Positions 10,701 through 21,900 of a stretch of 64,000 nt of DNA are shown in pieces; the stretch's first letter is position 1; each line of letters starts with the position of its first letter. Below the pieces are notes generated by a model. That model searched no databases and was not told where the DNA came from. It was given only the letters and a program-made list of their open reading frames with translations. Where the stretch lies: positions 27,402,782 to 27,466,781 of the forward strand of contig NC_049979.1 in the NCBI RefSeq assembly GCF_000003815.2. The letters run 5' to 3'. The stretch is from Branchiostoma floridae (Eukaryota; Chordata; Leptocardii; Amphioxiformes; Branchiostomatidae). The translations under genes were made by a program, and so were the position numbers.

Positions 10701-12499
10701 ATCTCTGTCTAAAGCAGTATGCAGGGAAATTTGCTGTGCCTATGAATTAGACGCTAATGAGTACTTGACGCACAGTAGCGGATACGTAGTCTCCAAGCAG
10801 ACCCAACGGTGCCTTAGAGATAGTATCAAAGCTGGCAAAGGAGAATAGCCGGCCAAAGGGAGATAGCCGGCTAAGGGAGTCAAACGAGTGCCGCTATACT
10901 AAGTCCCTGGCTTTGATACTATTTCTAAGGCACTGTTGGGTCTGCTTGGAGACTAGCGGATACGCAAAAATCAAGGCAAGCTCCATCATTCCTATCCCAT
11001 GGATACGATGGTGCAAATATGTTATAATTGTGTACTGATGGATACAGTTTCATGACTGGTTTATCCATTTCAACCACATGACTTGCATAATTATTGTACA
11101 CAAGTACATGCTGAAAGGCTGAAGGCTGAATTGTGAGGTTAGCATAAGTCAATAAGAGGATTATTCTTACAAATTGTTTTTTTTTAGATAGAGTGACATC
11201 AAAACATTGTGATATGACTGGCAGGGCAATTTAAGCTTCTCATGAATAAACAAAGGTTCAAACAAATAGTGTAAAAAATTTAACAATAATAGGTGATAAA
11301 AATGTGGTTTTCAAGATGGTACTATATATGTGTCCATAAGTAACTGTTGATTTGAAAAAGGTTAAGTTCAAGTTTTACGGATTAATTTCAAGTTCAAGTA
11401 CAACACGTGTGTGTAATGTGTCTCTGCATGGTTCTGTGTGGAAACAATGTCTACTGTCATACTGTGACATACAATCTAGGTATACATGTAGGTATAGTTC
11501 TGTCATAAGTAGCCTTTGATTTGGTTTCAGTGTTAATTTTCTTGTCAAATTAATGGACTTAGATTTAGACTTACATGTAAGGTCCCGTTTATGATGCAAA
11601 AATCCAGATGGTCTTATCTGTTTGTCCTAAAAATCTGACAGTAAACTGTTTGCATTTTGCGTTCACGCTGCAAACTTGCAGCCACAGGCAAATTGTTTCA
11701 GTTCTTTGAAAAAGGCATGGTGATGCATAGAAATGTGACCTCTGACCCGTTAAGGTTGTTGTGATTTTGCACCATCACTACTTCTGTATCAGATTATTGG
11801 TCTTCGTTTGGATCTGAACCAGTGTTTTGCTGAAGCTGCGTTCCCATGCTCATATCTGATATATGTAACTATATATAACCCAAGTAACAGCTTCGTTGAA
11901 GGATTTTCTGAAAAACATGACTTGTATGACACTGTTATTGACAGAGATATAGTTTTAGCCACAGTCCATGACGCTTCTCTTGTATTTTCCAGACCGACAT
12001 GACCACGGGCGAGTCTGTGAACTGCATTTTACGCCACTACACAAGCATGGTGACCACATCCATGACTTCAGCCAAGTCCTCCATTCCCGCGCAGAGCTAC
12101 ATCACTCCGTGTTTCCAGCCGTTCGGCATGGAGTTGCAGGGAACGAGCACCCACTGTACCGCCTCCTACCAGGGCGGGAACCTCCAATCTGCGCCGATTC
12201 CATCGACGGGAATGCCAGCGAGACCGGACGAGAAGCTTCCGACCGCGAATAATCCCATAGCCACGAAAACCAGTATGAAGGACATCCAGCAAGCCAAGAT
12301 GAAACGTTACCAGCAGGTTTTGGAACAGTTGAGAAAATCGGGGTTGTTCGAGGTGACGTTGCGGACTGCAAAGCTCATGCGTCAGAGTAGACTGATTCAG
12401 GCCCAGATCAACGCGCTGCGTGCGGACGCACAGAGGCTCTCGCAGTCCGTGATACAGGACTACCCATACTCCAAGACAGCGGTGACCAGTGAAAGATGA
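4616..12499 (+). CDS. CIPC: CIPC-like CLOCK-interacting pacemaker protein (4 exons, 378 aa)
   Basis: Coding exons are 4616-4717, 7718-8156, 8866-8954 and 11993-12499. They total 1137 bases and stay in frame through all three GT/AG introns (phases 0, 1, 0). In vertebrates CIPC binds CLOCK and inhibits CLOCK-BMAL1 transcription in the nucleus. The call rests on the C-terminal helical block at residues about 311-366, where KSGLFEVTLRT followed by LMRQ matches the vertebrate family's KSGL-x-E-x-TL-x-T-x-x-L-x-RQ pattern (recalled, not searched). Residues about 55-200 are acidic and Ser/Gly-rich with an SSDSGISG stretch, resembling the DSGFSDGSS stretch of human CIPC. Human CIPC is about 399 aa, so length fits. 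Exon 1 encodes a Pro/Val/Tyr-rich 34-residue leader without a known domain; it is in phase, but the ATG at 7745 or 7775 in exon 2 is an alternative start. The family call is firmer than the exact N-terminus. Confidence 0.82.
5768..5930. mobile_element. Foldback element, perfect 43-bp arms
   Basis: TAATCTCCAGGCAGATTTAC and the rest of a 43-base arm (5768-5810) recur perfectly inverted at 5888-5930. It is related to the element at 10787-10955 (TAGTCTCCAAGCAGA...). It lies in intron 1 of the CIPC-like gene. Confidence 0.85.
6958..7110. mobile_element. Truncated TA-flanked MITE, copy 3
   Basis: One end is intact (GCATTTACAGTA at about 7099-7110); the other is missing. It lies in intron 1 of the CIPC-like gene. 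Confidence 0.75.
8585..8755. repeat. AT-rich simple repeat (TAA/TAAT type)
   Basis: Almost pure A/T sequence with repeated GGATTGGTAATAAAA at the start and (ATAATAA) runs after. It explains the Tyr-rich antisense frame over this intron 2 segment. Confidence 0.9.
9405..9615. mobile_element. TA-flanked palindromic MITE, copy 4
   Basis: Both ends are intact (TACTGTAAATG and GCATTTACAGTA), in intron 3 of the CIPC-like gene. Confidence 0.88.
10787..10955. mobile_element. 169-bp foldback element with perfect 9-bp target duplication
   Basis: Ends TAGTCTCCAAGCAGA and TCTGCTTGGAGACTA enclose imperfect inverted arms. GCGGATACG occurs at 10778-10786 and again at 10956-10964. A 9-bp duplication points to the Mutator-like superfamily; that class call is inference. 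Confidence 0.88.
11993..12499 (+). CDS. CIPC: CIPC terminal exon with the family's conserved C-terminal helix
   Basis: The acceptor is a pyrimidine-rich tract ending in TTTTCCAG, and the exon continues codon phase 0 from exon 3. It encodes residues 211-378 and ends at TGA. The first 90 residues are Ser/Thr-rich and low in recognisable motifs. Residues 311-366 form an amphipathic, Lys/Arg/Gln-rich helix that starts with KMKRYQQVLEQLRKSGLF, the signature region of the family. In vertebrates this C-terminal region is predicted coiled coil and involved in CLOCK binding (from memory). Antisense open frames over this exon are shadows. Confidence 0.85.
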   Translation, partial: TDMTTGESVNCILRHYTSMVTTSMTSAKSSIPAQSYITPCFQPFGMELQGTSTHCTASYQGGNLQSAPIPSTGMPARPDEKLPTANNPIATKTSMKDIQQAKMKRYQQVLEQLRKSGLFEVTLRTAKLMRQSRLIQAQINALRADAQRLSQSVIQDYPYSKTAVTSER

Positions 12500-15400
12500 T
12501 GTATTCTCACTGTAGGAGTAGCCAAACATTCACGCCTTCCTTCATCTTACCCAACCTACAGTCCATAATCTGACCTCTCTCATACTGTCATTGCCAAAGA
12601 AACTGTGCTTGCCTCCACTTTCCTGACTATCAACATTTAATGATCACTATGTTCCATCTCTTGTTCAAATTGTACACATTTTTCTCCAAACCTTTCCGTT
12701 TTAGGAGAAAAAAATGGAAGTCTTTTTTTATTTCATCTTTGTCAAGTGCAGTGTGGGGCGTTAAGACAATGTCTGTAAACGTGCAGTGCCGTCGCTTCAT
12801 GATGTTTTTGTTGCTATATTGCTGTAAAGTTATATTAGAAATGTACATAATGTATCTGAGAGATTTAAAACCACTCTTTGTCTGACCAGGACATGAAACT
12901 AATATTTACTGATATGCTAAAAAAAACAAAGAAAATTAGAATGCGATTTCTAATTGGTGGAAAGTCCCTTACATGATCAAATTTTTCAAGACGTAGTGAA
13001 ACACATGCACAAGAAATCCCTACAGCATTTGAACCATGTTGCATTTTCCTTATTATTTGCTGTATAAAACATATAAATGGTCAACTGTGCCTTATTTTAG
13101 AACAACTTCTTGAGCTCCCAATACGAGCCGAGTGTTTCCCTATGTTTGAGGCCTGGTGGTCAATAAGTTTGCAGCCTCACTTAGAAATATGGTGACCAAC
13201 TCAAATTTTGGGGCATGATTATTTAAGCCTTGTATGAATGGCTATATAAAAATCCAAACCATTACGATCTGTACTTTGTAGGCGACACCCAAGTTTATGT
13301 CAGGTGAGGGAGACAATTGAGCTGTGACCTGTACTGCTTGGGTCAACATGCTCAGCTGAAAGTCTTATACGCACTCTGTTCTAGCCGAAATACTGCACAA
13401 AGTGAATCCTCATCAAGTTTTTTTGTCTTCGTAGATTTGACCATATACAGTTCACCCTTGTTTTTCTCGCCATTTCCATACTGATCCTCAAAAGGATGGT
13501 AACTGAAAAGCAATAACAATTTGAAATTTTTATTTATTTATTTATTTAAATTTGGTGCATATTGATTTATAAATCTCCATACTATATAATGATTGAAGGT
13601 TTTGATATATAATTCTGCCCTAAAATTTGCATGAGGTCGCAAATGTATTGATCTTCCACATAAATGGGTATCAATGCTACTTATACAGGTTTGCCATATG
13701 ATCAAATTGTATTGATCACCCCTCGTAAATGGGTAGCACCTACATGTATAGGGGTCATTAACCCCAGCCAGTGAGAGATTGTGTAAACACAGGCTACTGG
13801 TTCACACATTCTGTGGATATATGGGGCAAGCAGCTGACATGTTGTGAGGGAATGTAGTTCTTATTTTTAGAGGGTGACATAAAGCTAGCGACCATGTGTA
13901 CAGTTGTGTTTTAATCACCCAACCTCTGCACATAGAAGAACCTTACATACATGTTAGTATGTAATACTTATTAGGAAGAGTAGGGGACTGACCCAGTGTG
14001 ATTGGTTAGTAAGGTGACCAATAGTGAAGCCCGCCACACTAAAAGCTTTCAAAAAATCATCACTGACACTTTAACTGATCAAACAATGTAACCTATTATG
14101 TGATCGGTTAGTAAGGTGACCAATAGTAAAGCCCGCCACACCAAAAGCTTTCGAAAAATCATCACTGACACTTTAACTGATCAAACAATGTAACCTATTA
14201 TGCATGATATTAGTTTTGAAAAACTCTGCTTTGTAAAAGTATGATTTTAGGGTTAAGTCATGAGAGTATATTTATATGCCAAAATGTGGTTGAAAACACA
14301 CGGTACGTGTATGTCGCAATTTCTCTGTTAACGGGTGCAATTGGACCAAGATATTGTGAAAAAATGAAGTGCTCCCAAATACTTACTAATGATATGAACT
14401 CATTTCCCACTATCTTTTGCCACTTTTGGTGCTAGCTTTTTGAGATATTCAATTGTTTTGGTCTGAGATTGAGGGTTATCATTTCTCCAGTATTTATTCT
14501 CTTGGTCGGGGGTTTCTTACACAAAAACGCAGTTTAGCTGGTACAACAGGAAAAAATTATCGGAAAATGCAGTTTACATACGCTGTGCAACAAGAATTTA
14601 ATGGCATATCATACTTAATATAGATACCAGCTGGATAAGTTCAATCACCTGTAACTTATGACTGAAAGCTAACATATTTTTGTTATTTGAATGCGACGAT
14701 TCATACGTTTCTAGTATTTGGGTGATTTTAGTGTGTCGCTAGGCAAAACCCTACCCTGGATGATCTGAAGGAAGCTAAGATAGCAAGGGGACAGCACCAA
14801 GTATGTTGTCTTTTTCAGTCATGGTGGGCCGCTTTACCATTCCACAGTAATTGCACCCATTGACGGAGAATAAACCATGTAAACTATATTTTTATTTGTA
14901 TCATAATGGTGTACCAATAGGCATGTTAACATGTATCTGTTGTTTTGTTGTTATTCTTTGTGCTGGTATGATATCTAATTTGTGTGAAGTCTGTAAAGTA
15001 ATTTAAGACTATTAAATTTCCTTTAAACATATATTGTATATATTATTATATAGTAATTTACTTTGGAACATTTTAGGCTGTTATAATTATACAGTGAGAT
15101 TTGACAGACAAAATGATGTACATGTACAGTGTATGTTAATCATATTGCAAAACTAGCAGCTTTTGTATATACATAAGCAATGTCTTGTGTACTGATAATG
15201 TAGAGACTGTCACACTTGCAAATTGTAACTTCACATTCTATTTGTGAATCAATCTAAAAAGGCAGGCAAAATAAAACCAGGGATTCTGCAAGAGCCCCAG
15301 GAATTTTTTACAATGGGAATTTTGCTAATAAAAGAAAAAAAACGAAAGTACTTCTTGGGGCTGTTAGGAGCAGACAACCTGCCAAAGACCATTTTCCAAC

Positions 15401-15560
15401 ACTATACAACGGTTTATTGAAATTCATCTCCATCTAAATATTATGGAGTTAATAAACTGTAGGTATCTCTTATGATGTTTCCTGGGAGTCAAGGTGGATA
15501 TTGTGCAAATGGATTCTTCTTTTTCTGTACTGCAGCCAAGTTCAATAAAATGTACTTTTA
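12500..15560 (+). other. Probable long 3' UTR of the CIPC-like gene
   Basis: No further exon is visible after the stop at 12497-12499. The stretch is AT-rich, with ATTTA-type motifs (for example TTATTTATTTATTT at about 13530) that often mark unstable mRNAs. A canonical AATAAA lies at 15544-15549, and a second at 16760-16765. A 107-bp direct duplication at about 13998-14203 falls inside. The UTR extent is inferred; no transcript evidence is available here. Confidence 0.4.
13998..14203. repeat. 107-bp tandem duplication
   Basis: The segment from GATTGGTTAGTAAGGTGACC to CCTATTATG occurs twice in direct succession with only a few substitutions. It lies in the probable 3' UTR of the CIPC-like gene and has no open reading frame of interest. 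Confidence 0.85.
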
Positions 15561-15725
15561 ATGTTATTCCGTGTGTGCCCTATCACTTTGTAATTGTTTG
15601 TGAGCAAGGTTATAGGCCTATAAACTTCTTGGGGTGAGCCTTTCACTACCTACTAACCTACCTAGTCCCTAGTGAGCCTTTCACTGTTAGATCTAAATAT
15701 GACAGAAATATTTAACAGGCAATAG

Positions 15726-16126
15726 TAGGGCTGGGTACCGGTACAGAAAATTCCGGTCCAGGTCCGGACCTGATCCGGACCTGATGCAGTATGACTCATA
15801 CCAATGGTCCATTTTACTACAAAGAAATCTGTTTGGTGGAGTATTAGACTTACACTGGCGTTTTAAAACCATACAACGCCAACTGCACCTGTACGATTGG
15901 CTGTAAAACTTGGTAGAAATTACTATAAATTCTACTCTACTTCACTCTTGTTATTTTCTTCCATCTGCAAGCGCTAAAATGTTTGAATGCCTGATAAAAT
16001 AATCTGTTAACTTTCGAATCGGTCCAACATCCGGTCCACCTAATTTTTTCAGGTCCGGTTTTTCTGGACCGGTCCAATAAGAAAAAACGGTTTTGTACCG
16101 GTACGCAGTACCGATACCCAGCCCTA
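15726..16126. mobile_element. hAT-like MITE (TAGGGCTGGGTA family), copy 1
   Basis: Inverted ends are TAGGGCTGGGTACCGGTAC and GTACCGATACCCAGCCCTA. The perfect 8-bp target duplication GGCAATAG flanks it (15718-15725 and 16127-16134). The inside holds repeated AGGTCCGGACCTG motifs. It is non-coding. Confidence 0.93.
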
Positions 16127-16489
16127 GGCAATAGGCCAAGTTGATTTGATCATATTAGATGACATCCACAGTTGCCGTGCGCATCAATTTTCGTCAGTTA
16201 CGCACCCCCCCCCCCTTGGGTTTTCAACCATATGGTAACTTGCACAAAAAGCAGTATGCAGCATATTGCAAACACAAAAAATATAGAAAATCACGGCTTC
16301 TAATGATGAGATTGCCAAAAGACCAGAAGTCAAAGAAGATGTGAAAGAACAAAAACAAAGAACCCATTGTTCAGTATACAACACTTTGTGTGTTCAGTCA
16401 TTTGTTCAACCTTCCTGACCACTAAGACCTCGTAACATTTGTAACTTTTTTGCAAGACATTTTTTTATTCCCACGAATCAGTTTTGGGG

Positions 16490-16750
16490 TTCCCAGAAAA
16501 TGTCATCTATACATCATCATCATCATTGGTCGACGTGATCACACATCTTGGCACATGTTTACACACGACGGGGTTATACCGCCCCTTACGGGGTGACATA
16601 CCCTTTCGCTGGCTAATTACAAGATGGGGATGCGCCAGGTCTCCAGACCGGGTGAATGATGCAATTCACCATGTGGCTGATACCAGACAGAGGTTTGCCA
16701 GGCCTCCATCCAGGTCATCTATACAATCAAATCAACATGGCCTAAGACAT
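16490..16750. repeat. Dispersed repeat ending AATCAAATCAACATGGCCTAA
   Basis: The end motif AATCAAATCAACATGGCCT recurs at about 41625, 55248 and 56372, and inverted near 27750 and 54130. It often lies near TTCAACCTTCCTGACCAC or GAAATCTAAGTG motifs. This is a dispersed family of unclear class with no coding capacity here. Confidence 0.55.
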
Positions 16751-16789
16751 TTCTGACACAATAAAGACATATGCAAAACACATGGTTCT

Positions 16790-17994
16790 CATTAAAAAAT
16801 TTATCCATTTATTGAGCATATCGTTTTATCAATCATTTTCTACAAAGATATCGTACTGTTAGCCTAGATAAAATGTACATAAAATAAACTAAAAAAAAAG
16901 TAAAAGGCAGATGTAGCCAAACTAAAATTGTCACCATCTTTTAATATGGAGTGTCAGATTTTTCAATGCACAATTCTTTAACGTCTCCATTTCATTTGGT
17001 GATTTTCCATATGATTCAACAATGTTTAAAATAGCACACATACACACGCATGTACTAAGTATGACGCTCTGAGTTAGGCATCTGACATACAACAATGTAT
17101 TGACATTAGAATTAAAGTTGTAAACAAATCTTAATTTCACGAAGTTTAATTATGAAGGTGTCACTAGTTACAGATAAGTTGTAAAAGAAACAGAATGAAT
17201 GCTTCTTGACGAAAGCACCACTTCCAGTATTACAATGTTCTACAAGCAATGTCAGCCCAAAACACTACATACTCATGGAAAAAGTAGCATCATTAACTCA
17301 AAATAAAAAAAGAAATGCTTCTCAACATAGTTGAGCTGTAAAAAAACAGAACAATTGCTTCTTTTTTACCAAAGCAGCACTATTACTACATGGACAAATG
17401 ATGTTAGCCAGCAACATTAGATCATCTCATTGTAACTGAAAATTATACAACAGAACATGTCAAATGCTTCTAAACAGGGTTAAACTGTAAAGGAAAAAAC
17501 AAAACAATTTTTGCTTCTTCTTGACCAAAGCGCCACTACTACTACGTTACTTCTACTACTGCATGTACAATCGATGCAGCACTTTTGTTAGCTGGCAACA
17601 TTTATTTCCTTTAATCAAACTCATTGTTAAGCTGAAAAAGTACAAAACAAAATGCTTATTCGCCCAAAAGATTTGAGATGCTATCTTATTTGTACTTCTT
17701 CTTCTACAAAAAACAACATATTATGCTCATTGATTAAATACAGTAAAAAAAAACACATTTTAGTACAAAAATAATTCTCAAGTGATACTTTCAAGAGATG
17801 ATGATGTTCGGCTCTTCAAATTTTTACATCTTGTGTAGTACGTTTTTATTTCATTTGGACAGTCTTCAGTCATGCAAACTGTTTTGGGTGGAAAATGTTT
17901 TGGTTTTGCACAAGGAGATTTTAATCTATGTAAATTAAATACATATGTCCATAGTAGAATTTATATACCCCCAAAAGAGGGGAGGGGCTAAGAG
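16790..17994 (-). other. Probable 3' UTR of MIS18BP1
   Basis: On the minus strand, a canonical AATAAA lies at 16813-16808, about 1.2 kb past the stop. The stretch holds several diverged copies of a motif around GCTTCTT...ACCAAAGC...CACTA (near 17200, 17350, 17515), suggesting an old local repeat. Plus-strand signals of the convergent CIPC-like gene end at 15549 or 16765, so the two transcripts end tail to tail. Confidence 0.5.
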
Positions 17995-18930
17995 TTAATC
18001 TTCCATGTCTGAAAAATAGTCATCTTCTTCTTCTGAGTCGTCATCTTGGATGGGCTGAGCTGTCAGCAGCTTGGAGAAGTCAATGTTGGAAAGCTTCGTC
18101 TTTTTGCCTGCCTGGCGACTTCCTCCCAGGGTCTGAAACAAAAACAGTACAAGCAATGCTTTAGAAACTGAAATACTTTTAAATTATTCTGCCAACAGTT
18201 CTTTTATCATGATCTTTGTTAAAGAGGCCTTCATTTGTATAATTAAACAAGTTACATGTAACATGTGCCAAAGAATTACCACTACAGTGGAAGCCAGTTA
18301 ATTGCACGTCGGATAAACGCACACTGCGGTCAATTGCACGGAATCTCCAAATCCCGTGGTGGTGCTGCCTAACTGGGCAACTTTGCATTATCGCACACAC
18401 CGGATAATTGCACGGCGTTCGCTGGCAAATTAGTGTGCAATGAAGCAGCTTCCACTGTAGTGCTTCTAGGGTGCCAAAGCTCATACTTCAACTTGCCTAT
18501 CTTTCATGCACTGTGATTGGTTAATCCATAAGATGAAAACTGCGTGATTACTGCGCAGAAGAGACAGACTCATCCGCATAGCCTGGTACTAGCGAGAGGT
18601 ATCGTATGAGTAAAGAAAGAGACGGGAGGGAGGTGCGATAGGAGTAATTATTTGGGTCAAGATGAGGGCCAAAGAATTAAACCCAAAAACCTCCATTAGA
18701 GGAAAATGGATAAGAATCAGATTGCTGCATATGTTTAAGCCAATCATTGCGCAGAAAGAACTTTTGTTTTGTCAACACCAAACAAAGATCCACCCAACTT
18801 TCTCCAGTTGTGCTTTCCACTACCCCCTCCTCTATGACCACAATCATGACTCACCTTTATGGGGCCTCCATTGATAGCTTTTCCTTTCTTTGCCTTCTGC
18901 TGCTTGTAGACATACTTATCAAGATTGGAC
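17995..18930 (-). CDS. MIS18BP1: MIS18BP1 exons 17 and 18, conserved C-terminal tail
   Basis: Exon 17 (18930-18855) encodes SNLDKYVYKQQKAKKGKAIN and NGGPIK, matching the DKYVFRMQK and NGGI tail motif of vertebrates. Exon 18 (18132-17995) encodes NIDFSKLLTAQ and an acidic end, DDYFSDMED, before TAA at 17997-17995; human MIS18BP1 also ends in an acidic YYFS segment (recalled). The phase is 0 at the junction. Confidence 0.93.
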
Positions 18931-21900
18931 CTGCAAAAAAATTGCATTCAGACATCAGTACAATACATTTACAGAGGAAGGGCTAGTAAACGAGAGCCTC
19001 CTTGTAAATTTTAATACTGTAAATGCAGAAATGTTCGCCGTGGATTAATGTTCGCGATTTTCGCGGTGACCACTTTACCGCGAAATTAAAACCACCGCAA
19101 ACATTTTTCTATTGTGGTATTAGACTGCAGTCTATGGTGTAACCGCGACATTAAATCCACAGCGAAAAGTCCTTTTTCCCGCTACCGCGAAATTAAATCC
19201 CCGCGAACTTAAATGCATTTACAGTATATCATGCTATTGAAACTAGTTTAAGGGCTGTTTGGACACTTCCGGGTGTGACCCCTTCGTGGGTGGTTCCCAG
19301 GGTATTTTTGAGCGCGGCCGGGCACCAGGTTGACTTTAAGTCAGACTTGAAATAAACACAAACAAAAATATCCGTAAACACAAACAAAAATATCCGTAGA
19401 CATAAACAAAAAAACCGTAAATAACAACAGAAATATCTGTTAATACAAACAGGTGGTGTTGGTAAATACACACACTGTGGCAGACACACACAAAACAAAA
19501 TTTCCATTTTTCCCGGAAGTAACTACAAAATGTATCCTTGAAGTCTCAGAAGTTCACCATTTTAACTGGTAGATGAAAAACTGCAGTGCGCACAGGAAAG
19601 GTCTATAACGTCTCCAGAAAAAACACGAGGGTTCATCGACTTGAGTAGCTTTACAAACTTTTTGATTGCTACCTTCCAGCACAAATAAACTCCTCTTTCA
19701 AGAAAATTAGTCTGCAACTTGCAGAAAAACAAAATTCATCCACTCACGTACAAAGTCTTTGATGTCTCTACCTCCAAGCCTCTTACTTGCAGAAAAACAA
19801 AATACCATACCGCCTACTGCCACGTCATTATTCCAGATAAAAGCAAAAGTCAGCACTTCGTCAGACTCATTCTCTCCGTTTTATACACTGCGCCACGGTT
19901 GTCAGCACAGTACGGTCGACAAGAATGTACGAGCAGCAAGCAGAGCCTGTCCGGACCCCTTTCTCTGGCCCCGGCAGCGGCCAAACCAGTGAGCCACCGT
20001 CCCAACCCCCTCCTATCTACCAGAGCGTCTCAAGCGGGCGAGTCTGCCATGGCAACGGTGCTTCTGACAAGTCGCAAGAAGAGCCAGAAACGTCCACTGA
20101 CACGTACGAAGAAGCCGAGGCAGTGAAACGTGACGCAATGTTCACTGCAGGTAACCAGCGCTTTTGTTACTTGCCTTCTTTAGTTCCATCAGTATTGAAT
20201 GTGTGTTTATTTGTAAAGTAATTCTAAAAATTAGTTAGATATCAGGTTTAATTTATATTTCATTAGTTGACATTTTGTGATTAGAGAAATTGCAAAGAAA
20301 TTAGGTCTACCAATGTAGTTACCGGCTCCCTAAAGATTTCTTTTTAAATCTGTAAACACAAATAAGGCCACACCAATATATAATTTTATTGGTTATTTGT
20401 GGTTATTTTCGACGATGCATACATGTATATCACTTATTCAAAATTGGGGCTTTGCTAAAGTAATCAGGGACCACCCTAAATATTGATTTGTTAAAGAACA
20501 TAAAAGGTTACATAAAATGTGCCAAGGAAATCTGAAAACTTATTATTTGTTAAATCTGTTGTTATCTATGTTGTGTAACTTGAGTAAGCCCCTCAATCTC
20601 TACACCCCAGACTTTTTGCAAAAAACAATTTTTATTTATTTTTCCACTAGCCTGATTAAATCTTGCTTATAGCAGCCCGCCAAACATCCGCCGGCGGGGA
20701 GGGGCCAGTTACAGCCCTGGACAGCAGAGTTTGTGTTACACAGACTATTTTTCCACCTACCAGTCCAATTTTTTTCTGAAAAACCTGAGAATCAACAAAT
20801 TAAATTGGTGTGGCCTAAGTAAAAAAAAAAAAAAAGAATCAGAATGTTTTCAAGAAGGAAGGGTACCTGGGTATATTGTCGCATTTGGACCGTTCATACC
20901 CGTGTTGGTGAATCTGGATTAAACCAGGCACAAATAGAATTGATCCATATTAATAAACCCTGATATGATTGTTCTGAAATGTATGTGAAAATAATCTTTC
21001 TTCTGGAAAAACTCTTGCTTCTAGGTGGCTAATGCTAGGGTAATGGTTACAAACCTTTATAATTTGGTATACCGTTGTTCATTTAGTCATTTGTTTATTC
21101 TGGGCCATTTAGATTTCCAAATGAAGACAACTTTCCTCCAAACATTTTTTTTCTTGCAAGTTCGCACCAGTTTTACTTGGAGTTTCTCAAAAGATGTTAA
21201 CATCATCCATTTAATCGAATCAATCGAAAGCCCTAAACTTAAATAAATGATTGTCTCTGCAGACCGCACGTGTCCGGGTGGAGCAAGCGGTCGCCGTTCT
21301 CACGCTCTCTGTAGCTTCATCCGCTCCCACCAAAGCTGCATCGCGGCCGGCATTGCTGTCCTGCTCAGCCTTACCGCTATGGGACTCGCTCCTATGACGA
21401 TTATCAATAAAGAGGTACGACTATCTTGCAGGCTTTTAGCTGGGATTTTATAATAGGGAGTCCAAACGTATTGGTGAGTCGCAGTAAGTGACTATTGTAG
21501 GGGGGTCTTGGGGCATCCACCTTCCATGGTGCAGAGATTTGATGATTTTAAGTTAAAACAGTGCAAATTCTAAGGTATTCAAAGAGGCAATAATACTGTT
21601 ACAGATGTCACAGTAGAAGACTGTGACCACAGATGACATGGTTGCATCCCGGGTCAATCAGAATTTCATGCTTGTCAGAGAATTTTCTCCCCAGTATAAG
21701 GTGTCCAGGGGCATCAAATTTCTTGTTATTCTAAGAAAAGTGCGTCCAGATGATGCGTTGACGCATGCCTGGCTAAAAGCCTGCTATTTTGTGTCACTTA
21801 AACTGCTATTTTTATGCCATTTTTGTTGCTATTTTACTGGCAAGGCTATCAAACTCTCTAGTTTAGTATTCTGACATACTTTTTTTAGGAAATATCCCAA

